This document shows, piece by piece, positions 57,078-64,000 of a DNA stretch of 64,000 bases. How positions within the stretch are numbered: position 1 is the first letter of the stretch; the number at the start of each line of letters is the position of its first letter. Source of the DNA: Cheiracanthium punctorium (lineage: Eukaryota; Arthropoda; Arachnida; Araneae; Cheiracanthiidae); contig JAWZYV010019969.1 in the NCBI GenBank assembly GCA_038373885.1, positions 62,001 to 126,000 of the forward strand, written 5' to 3'. Both the position numbers and the translations under genes were made by a program. The notes beneath the pieces were generated by a model, which searched no databases, was not told the origin of the DNA, and saw nothing but the letters and a program-made list of their open reading frames with translations.

Positions 57078-57305
57078 CTAAATAATTATCATGAATTACC
57101 GGTGATTCTTACTGGAGATTTTAATGTTAATTTTCGCTACAAAGAATCTCAGCCGTCAGTTGATTTTTAGAAAGAAAAATTGGATCTAACTATGAATACT
57201 TCTCGACTTCAATCAACAACGCGTCTCGGTACAACGATAGATGCTGTATTTTCAAGAAAGTTAGCAAATTTAGTGAGTAAAATTTATGTTTCACAGTATA
57301 GTTAA
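57078..57305 (+). pseudogene. endonuclease/exonuclease/phosphatase (EEP) domain relic
   Basis: The frame reads NNYHELPVILTGDFNVNF, then RYKESQPSVDF, a TAG stop at 57168-57170, KEKLDLTMNTSRLQSTTRLG, TTIDAVFSRKLANL, ending at TAA 57303-57305. GDFNV is the metal-binding motif of EEP-fold endonucleases, and TTR.GTTIDAVF is the later conserved block seen in endonuclease domains tied to helitron- or PIF1-like and retroelement proteins in arthropods. Only about 75 codons survive. The parent element class is uncertain. Confidence 0.65.
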
Positions 57306-58851
57306 CACAAACCTATAATTTCATACATAAAATATTATGATGACATTCAAGTTCCTATTGCCAATGAATAATATGAATATAACATTTATATAATCTTTGT
57401 AAAGTACATGAATAATAAATATAATTTAATTATAATATGGTATTTATTTTAAGTTAAAGTTTAATAATTTCAGTGATATTTATCGTAAATGTTAAAGAAG
57501 TTTTACTTCAATCGCGCGTAAAGATTACACGCACACACTTTTTTTTTAATTATAAAATAGCTCGACGAAATTAGTAGTGGGCAATCTTCCGAAAAAGAAA
57601 ACATAAAAGGTACGTTTGCAAATTGAGAAGTATTTTTTCGTTTTTCATTTATTGTTATCAAGCCGTATTGAAAAGAAATTCTGTAACAAAATTATATCCA
57701 ACTAAAGCGGATCAAAAATATAACATCGGAAAAACTCAGTACTCACTGTAGAGTTATATAAAGTATAACGGAAAATATACAATCATGTATCGGCATTATT
57801 CTTGCACCTCATGACATCTACACTATCGAACATTGCAACGTTCATCAAAGTTCAAATATAATTCGAGTAAAGTAAACTCACTGAGATATGGACGCAAGCC
57901 CATATATATCTCATTTAAATAATGTGCTTTCATTATGGAAATTAAATAGGGAAATTGCTACACATACCTTTTCACATTGTTCGGTAAGGCATTGTTCGTC
58001 ATTATGATAAATTGCAGGGCAGCGTAAGTGGATTGAATTCTTGGGACATACGGCCAGGTAATTAATACACTGTTAAGTGCTCTAAATTAATCTTTATGTT
58101 CCTCCGCTTTAAATTTAGAAAATCACTGTGCAATAATTCAGAAAATAAGCTTGCCTCCGTGCACTTCGTGCCTTAATTACAGTTCCTCACGCTGCTGCTA
58201 CCTTCATGAAAACCAAACTACCGAGGTTAAACTTTGTAGAAAACACGATAGAAAACGTATTATCGTATTTGTGGTGTTTCTAACTCTGTTTGATACTTAA
58301 AATTTGTATTGACTTGAATTCTTCATAAAGGAATGATTGTCAAAGAGTGAGACAATTCTCTCACAGAAAATAAACCTGGCGCGCCCGTTGATGTGCTTCT
58401 CTCTGCTCAAAGTTCTGCAGTACTTAATAATTCGAAATTAAAATATTTGGTGCCCTTCAAAGCTACTCCTTGTCTGAAGGTTATCTTGATAAAGAACTGA
58501 AACTTTCAACGAATTCGCAGTTTATACTATACGTAAGTGATCAGTGCCGGGCGTAGAACTTCAGATTAGCGGTCGCCAGATAGCCAGTGCTGATTGTGGA
58601 ATTATTCCTGGCGACTGTAAAATCGCCTGTCTATCGCCAAAATTGGGGATACCTTATGGTAAGCCACGGCGCAATACTAGGAATGAGTACAGGACCTAAA
58701 GCAAAACGTCCCAAATCGACGACGTGCGTCAGAGATCAAGTATCTCTGCTGCAGAACTATTTTGGATGGACGAAAAAGGAGGAGGGAACGACCAGAAAAG
58801 CAATACAAACGAGAATTGGATAGAAGAGTACCAAAAATTATGGCCACTAGC
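57306..58851. other. no gene seen
   Basis: AT-rich then mixed sequence. No splice-supported exon or motif recognised. Confidence 0.4.
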
Positions 58852-59022
58852 CAGGGGCGTAGCCAGAAATTTTTCATGGGGGGGGGGTTATGACTACTGC
58901 AACTCATATATATGTATACGTGTGTGTGATAATGTAGTGAAGAATATACATTTTGTATGGCAAAAAATTCCTCATGGGGGGGGGTTATGACCCGCCTAAC
59001 CGCCCCCTTGGCTACGCCTCTG
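58852..59022. mobile_element. 171-bp hAT MITE, exact 8-bp duplication
   Basis: The ends CAGGGGCGTAGCCA and TGGCTACGCCTCTG (inverted, one mismatch) are flanked by CCACTAGC at 58844-58851 and 59023-59030. Poly-G tracts lie about 25 bp inside the left end and in the right half, each followed by GGTTATGAC. Non-coding. Confidence 0.92.
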
Positions 59023-59310
59023 CCACTAGCAGTTTCAAAGTGGACTCTGAACCTTATGAAGTTACTGGCCACTAGCTACTACGGATTTTTTTAATTCTGA
59101 AGCTTTAGGGCGTATGCAGCCTTTCCGCAGCACACACCACCTATCCTGGATGAACGCCATATCTATTCGATAAATTAGAAAATTCGCTATCCTTATATCG
59201 TTGCCGACTTTAACCCGACCATCGTGAACAAATGAATGATAGGGCGAGAGAGGGAAAATTTTAACTTCGTTAGCCACTCCCTCAATGGGATACAAAATAT
59301 GCGAGGGTTT

Positions 59311-59516
59311 CGTGGCTCACGATATACGGGCTACGGTGCTAACACATTATTCACCAAAAAGCCTTTGCACCAAAAAGTCATAAGATCTTAGAGGTATCAC
59401 CTTCTAAGTCCGAGATAGCTATGCTAAGATGGTTGCACACTCTAGGTCACGAGATTCTTGAAGTGCAAAGGGGTGTGCCTAATATGTGAGAGTTGTAGCC
59501 TGAATATCACGTATGG
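59311..59516. mobile_element. MITE family M2, copy 2 (decayed)
   Basis: The left end CGTGGCTCACGATATACGGG, CTACGGTGCTAACA and the right end TGCAAAGGGGTGTGCCTAAT, GTAGCCTGAATATCACG are imperfect inverted copies. Inside are AAAAAGTCATAAGATC and GGTCACGAGATTCTTG, mirrored. Confidence 0.75.
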
Positions 59517-60039
59517 GCAACATTTGGAAAGTTGCGGACCAAATTTTACGATGCCGACGACGTCGTGGGCCGTGTAAATGGGATTAATATGGGATTTTGA
59601 ATTATTTAAAAGGGTATTGTAGAGAGTTCTGGTATGTTACGCGGGCCGGGACGAGCCACATCCGGCCTGCTTGCTGGAGGTTGCTAACATGTGCTGTATA
59701 TCTTGTCAGCCACGCAAGGGTTTGAGATTTAATATTGGAAACTCTGCTATAGACACACTTCGGAACAAACCAAATAACGTCGCTAATAAAAAAAAAAACA
59801 TTCAACAAAATCAGGTATGAGAACGTAAAATGGTAAAAAAAAATTATAACACTCATAAAATGGTACTTATGAACAAAATGATCATTTCGGCAAGTGCAAA
59901 AGGTTCTAGTTCAATAACACCAGTACAGAAGGTTCTAGGTTTTCTGCGGTCGTGAATGCTTGAACGTTTTGAGATTGAAGAAAGACTAATGGCAAAAATG
60001 TTGCTTTTGTTGATAAGTATCATTGTATGAGTGTTTTTA
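59517..60039. other. no gene seen
   Basis: Mixed AT-rich sequence between two M2 copies; no motif recognised. Confidence 0.4.
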
Positions 60040-60245
60040 CCGTGGCTGACGAGAAAAACAGGCTGCGGTCCTGGTATTTTGGTCACACCTTTTTGCCAAC
60101 TAAGAGGAGTCATGTGACCCTGCCTATCTTACTGTGGCTATGTCATATTAAGACGGCCGCACCTCCTAGGTCACATGACTCTTATTTGACAAAAGGGTGT
60201 GACCAAAATGTCATCACCGCAGTCTGTATTTTTCGTCAGCCACGG
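60040..60245. mobile_element. MITE family M2, copy 3 (best preserved)
   Basis: The inverted ends are long: CCGTGGCTGACGAGAAAAAC, AGGCTGCGGT, ATTTTGGTCACACC on the left; GGTGTGACCAAAATGTCATC, ACCGCAGTCTGTATTTTTCG, TCAGCCACGG on the right. AGGAGTCATGTGACC and GGTCACATGACTCTT form an inner inverted pair. No clear target duplication was found. Confidence 0.85.
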
Positions 60246-61061
60246 TTATTGCCATGTTCAGTGTCTTATAATCTTGGCCATGATGATGTCCAAAGAATAT
60301 AAATGGATCCTATTGAAAAAAAAAGAGAATTATACATATAGAACTAAAAACTTGTCATTTTCTTCGAAAAGAGGAGCGATTTGTTGAAAACTAAGTAATT
60401 TTTATTAATTTCTCAGGAATAATTAAACGATTACTAAACATTTATAATGGCATTTTCATTTTTAAGGACAATACTAAGCGTTTGGCCGCTTCTTCTAAAA
60501 ATTATATAGTATTTCATAAACATCATTTCAGAAAGTATTTTATGAAAACACAAAATATATGAAATTTTTTTTTATGGATTTGATGGATTTTACATGATTT
60601 TTAAATTTATTAAATAACGTTTTAAAAAGATGCCAAATGCTTTTCTTCCGTTCCGACCTGTGATTTTAAAATTTCCATGCGTCTAACATCAAACTTGAAG
60701 GAACGATAAGTTAGATTATACCATTCATGTTTCACAGTAATACCCTTTTCAGTGTAACAAAATTAATAGTTATTCATATTCCTTAACAGAATAAATTTGA
60801 ATTTATCACTCCTCTCGCGGATGGGCAGCTGTGGAACCGTGTACTCCACATATGGGCAACTCCCGGCTACCGGGCCGGATTGACTTTTGATCCGGCTCGC
60901 GGAACACTTCAAATTCCCTTAGAAAGTTTGTCTCGCTTTCCAAAGGTTGTACATACCTGGTGTAGACTCTACTGCATGTAAAATACATTATGCTTTTCGT
61001 GGCGATTGATGTATATAGATGGTAGGTTAGATATTTGTGTCATTTTTTAGTTCTATGACAG
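60246..61061. other. no gene seen
   Basis: AT-rich; a GC-richer segment at 60810-60960 has no recognised motif. Confidence 0.4.
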
Positions 61062-61292
61062 CAGCGGTTCCCAGCTTTTTAACATTGCCCCCTCCCAATG
61101 CAGAATAACTTACGATCGCACCTCCTCTTCACCTTCCTCAACATGTACACAGTTTTTTATTCTGCAACATTGAACATTGAGTTGACTTTGCTGCAAAATT
61201 ACCACTTGCTATTTGCCTGTTTTTCACGCCCCTCCCCTGCACACGCTCTGCGGCTCCCAAGGGGGTCGAGCCTTACGGGTTGGGAGCCGCTG
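61062..61292. mobile_element. 231-bp hAT MITE
   Basis: The ends CAGCGGTTCCCAGC and GTTGGGAGCCGCTG are inverted with two mismatches, a hAT-type terminus (CAGNGGTTCCCAACC). The flanking 8-mers TATGACAG (61054-61061) and TTTTACAG (61293-61300) agree at 6 of 8 positions, as expected for an older insertion. The inner flanks are C-rich (GCCCCCTCCC and GGGGGTCGAG). Confidence 0.82.
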
Positions 61293-61568
61293 TTTTACAG
61301 GTATCAAGAAATAGTTCTATTACATCACGTCTATGAGTTGTCGCTGTTTACCGTGCACTGAAGAAATGTTAATTTTCTTCAAAGAAACAAAAATTAATAT
61401 ACGTTATTGATACCGTTGTGAAATATAATTTTGAATTAAGTATGAAGGCACCTACTAAAAATAATAACGTTATCTCTGCATTTTCATTGTGTGTATCGTT
61501 TTAAAGTTTCAAAAAGGAATGTTTTTAGTGTACATCAACATTTTTGCCGCTCGGCAATGCTGCAGCTG

Positions 61569-61762
61569 CGGCTGGCGAGATATACAGGCTATGGTTCTGA
61601 CATTTTAGCTACACTCCTTTGCAACCTAAGAGTCATGTGACCAAGGAGCCTCTTAGTCCAAGATAACCATAGAAAGATGGTCACACGCCCTAGGTCCATT
61701 CGAGTGCAATAGGGTGTGACCAAAACGTCAGCAATGCAGCCTGTATATCTCGTCAGTCATGT
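61569..61762. mobile_element. MITE family M2, copy 4
   Basis: Left GCGAGATATACAGGCTATGG, TTCTGACATTTTAGC; right AGGGTGTGACCAAAACGTCA, GCAATGCAGCCTGTATATCT. The inner pair AGAGTCATGTGACC and GGTCACACGCCC is also seen. Confidence 0.85.
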
Positions 61763-62086
61763 GCTGCGGCAAAATGACGGTAGTGTGCACTGACTAATTA
61801 TTTTAGTATATATAGTGAGATCGTTCAGTGACACCTCGGCAAAACTTGCACGCAGGTTAGACACGCTTCAAAGCTCGTACGAATGCACTACCCCAACATA
61901 TTTTGGGTGCGCCACACTACCATTTCGGCGCTGCGTGTTAAATAGCGGAAATTTTCTGCCTACCAGGGCTTAATGTTCATTTTCAGTCAACTTAACAATT
62001 TTTCTAGCTCTTATGTAAGATTTCAACATTTGTCATTTTTAACACAAAACACCAGACTTCATGAAGTATAATTAATAAATTTTAAA
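61763..62086. other. no gene seen before the LINE
   Basis: No repeat partner or motif recognised. The LINE similarity begins near 62105, so its 5' truncation point lies close to 62080-62105. Confidence 0.4.
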
Positions 62087-64000
62087 ATGAACATATTTTG
62101 TTTGGCATGCACCCCGGATGTTTGTACTATGGACAGATTTACTTCGGACCACATGCCAATCCACACTGAAGTCCCTCTCCAACCACACCTACTACCGAGC
62201 AAACCAAGACTGAAGACGGACTGGCACGAATTTGTTGGACACCTCCTGGACGCGGATCAATGCTTACCAACCTGCCGCAACCCTACCGAAATAGACAATG
62301 AGGCCCGCAAGCTTAGCGAGTTAATCAAAAACGCGCATCTAAGATCCTCCAAACCTGTCCGCGGCCAAACCATCTCCTTACCGCACGACATCCGGTCCCT
62401 CATTGGGAAACGAAACCGAGCAAGAAGGTTGTACCAAAACACACGCAGTGCGTCGGACAAGATACGCTACAACAATCTCAACGCTCAAGTAAGAAGAGAA
62501 ATCCGCCAGCACCAAACATCCCAATGGGCTGCCTACATGGAGTCCCTTGGTCCTGAGGATAACTCTGTATGGCGTGCCATTAAGAGGCTGAAAAACCAGG
62601 CCATATCCATCCCACCCATCAAGCACGGGGACAATTACCTTATCAAAGACGTAGACAAACTCAACGCAATCGCAGAGAAATACGAACAACAGTTCCAAAA
62701 CACGGAACCCACCCAGCTCAATATCGAACCAACGGTACAGGAGTTCCTTGACCGCCATACCGACACACGCATCACTCCTACCGTTACCCTCGGAGGTGAA
62801 CGAGATCATAGAGAAGCTACCTACCAACAAATGCCCTGGCCGGGATCAAATAAGCAACTCCATGCTAAAACATCTACCTGCGATCACCATCTTCAAGATC
62901 ACGGCCATAACCAACGCAATACTAGAGCAGCAGCACTTTCCACTCTGCTGGAAAGACGCCATGATCTGCCCGATTCCAAAGCCACATCAAAATCTCTCGC
63001 TGCCTGAATCGTATCGGCCAATCAGTCTTCTTAAGTAGTATCGGCAAGGTGGTTGAACGCATCATACAGCGAAGACTCCAAGCAGCCCTGGACGACTCCA
63101 ATGCCATTATTCCCGAACAATTTGGGTTTAGGAGGAAGCATAGTACCACACAGCAGCTCTACCGCGTCGTCGACCAACTCGCAGAGGGTCTGCAGCACAA
63201 ACAACATACTGCCATCATCATGTTGGACGTGTCAAAAGCGTTCGACAAAGTGTGGCACACTGGGCTTCTCTACAAAATGATCAACATTGGCATCCCTGAG
63301 CCCCTCATCAGGCTCATGAAAAGTTACCTTGAGGAGCGTAGCTACACAGTCAGAATGGGCAGCACCCACTCTAACAGACACGTCATTCGAAGCGGGGTAC
63401 CACAAGGTTCCATCCTAGGTCCCACGCTCTTTAACATCTTTGTAAACGACATCCCCAAACATGACGCCACCAGCATTGCTTTATACGCTGATGACACGGC
63501 AATTATCGCCAAGCACCAAAACCCAAGATTCCTCAAAAATGCACTACAAGCGCACATCGACGCCATTGACATGTGGATGCGCAATTGGAAGATAAAACTG
63601 AACGCCAATAAATGCACTGCCATGTCAATGGGCAGAAAGGCTCCACCAAGCAGAATTACTATCGGCACCACGCCAATCGAATGGGTACCCACTGCAACAT
63701 ACCTGGGGCTCACGCTAGACCGAAATCTCTCCTGGAAGCACCACGCCAACAGGACGAGAACTAAAATGATGAATGCCTTCGGGGCCATTAGCAAAATCTT
63801 CTTCAATAGGAAACTAAAACTTAGTGTCAAAAGTCTCCTATACAAAGCCTTAATACGACCAATTGCCCTTTACGCGGCCCCTGCATGGGCTTACGCAGCC
63901 CCCACCCACATCAAGAACCTCACCTCACGCGAAATGAGAATACTAAGGATCATACGTAATGGTCCCACTCACATATGCAATAAAGCAATCAGAAAAGATC
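62087..64000 (+). pseudogene. jockey-like non-LTR retrotransposon ORF2, frameshifted, runs off window
   Basis: 5'-truncated LINE encoding the end of the apurinic-type endonuclease (TSDHMPI, which holds the catalytic His of the SDH motif), a basic linker, and a reverse transcriptase that would copy element RNA at the nicked target. Frame 1 runs 62087 to about 62800. A one-base shift then opens CPGRDQISNSMLKHLP and WKDAMICPIPKPHQN to a stop at 63036-63038. A second shift at about 63031-63036 opens SSIGKVVERIIQRRL to the window end. RT motifs: EQFGFRRKHSTTQQL, LDVSKAFDKVWH (63223-63258), SGVPQGSILGP (63391-63423) and catalytic YADD (63484-63495). The motif set fits the jockey clade. Two frameshifts make it non-functional as written. 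Confidence 0.93.

Noticed and set aside
60806..60988. Minus-strand exon ending at CAGGTATGT (donor-like) near 60950
   Set aside because: One donor-like match without an acceptor, conserved protein or neighbouring exon is expected by chance.
61807..61830. TATA box plus initiator upstream of the LINE
   Set aside because: TATATATA to TCAGT spacing is about 20 bases, shorter than usual, and the LINE is 5'-truncated, so a promoter here would be coincidental.
62378..62830. 150-codon minus-strand open frame
   Set aside because: Antisense shadow of the LINE ORF2.
63342..63845. 167-codon minus-strand open frame
   Set aside because: Antisense of the reverse transcriptase core; the plus strand carries YADD and the PQG motif.

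Overview
The window is a gene-poor, AT-rich stretch of an animal nuclear genome. I found no convincing host exon, tRNA, rRNA or CRISPR array. Almost everything I can support is mobile-element sequence: miniature inverted-repeat elements (MITEs), Tc1/mariner, hAT and pogo-like ends, tRNA-derived SINEs, non-LTR retrotransposon pieces and local tandem duplications. The Tc1 transposase closely resembles a type I recall as very abundant in orb-weaver spider genomes. Together with the AT richness and the jockey-like LINE, this suggests a spider or another arthropod. That is an inference from memory, not a search result.

Layout. 1-10 kb holds hAT-like MITE family A, a pogo-like MITE, several two-copy repeats, a LINE 3' end and a hAT relic. 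10.8-15.5 kb is a Russian-doll insertion: a hAT element carries a Tc1 element, and the Tc1 carries a GC-rich hAT-like MITE. The same hAT also holds a PIF-type MITE and a SINE. 18-24 kb has another nested MITE pair, a large inverted repeat partner of 7.1-7.8 kb, and SINEs. 26.4-26.8 kb is a 427-bp near-perfect palindrome. 31-40 kb is bounded by two inverted copies of a repeat built from a recurring block, with three copies of a small TA-flanked MITE nearby and a SINE split by a MITE. 41.4-47.7 kb may be one decayed hAT-like frame filled by later insertions. 48.5-50.9 kb is a tandem duplication interrupted by a hAT element with an exact 8-bp target duplication. 56-57.3 kb has a degenerate AC-rich array followed by an endonuclease/exonuclease/phosphatase (EEP) domain relic. 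58.8-61.8 kb is a MITE cluster. 62.1 kb to the window end is a frameshifted non-LTR retrotransposon cut by the window edge.

No gene in the window looks able to work as written. The Tc1 transposase is closest, with all three catalytic residues and only one nonsense codon. The value of the region is as an insertion record: target-site duplications give the relative order of many events, and two structures (the palindrome, and a MITE family carrying consensus CRE sites) could affect RNA or transcription. All repeat relationships were found by eye; boundaries without a stated target duplication are good to about 10-20 bases.
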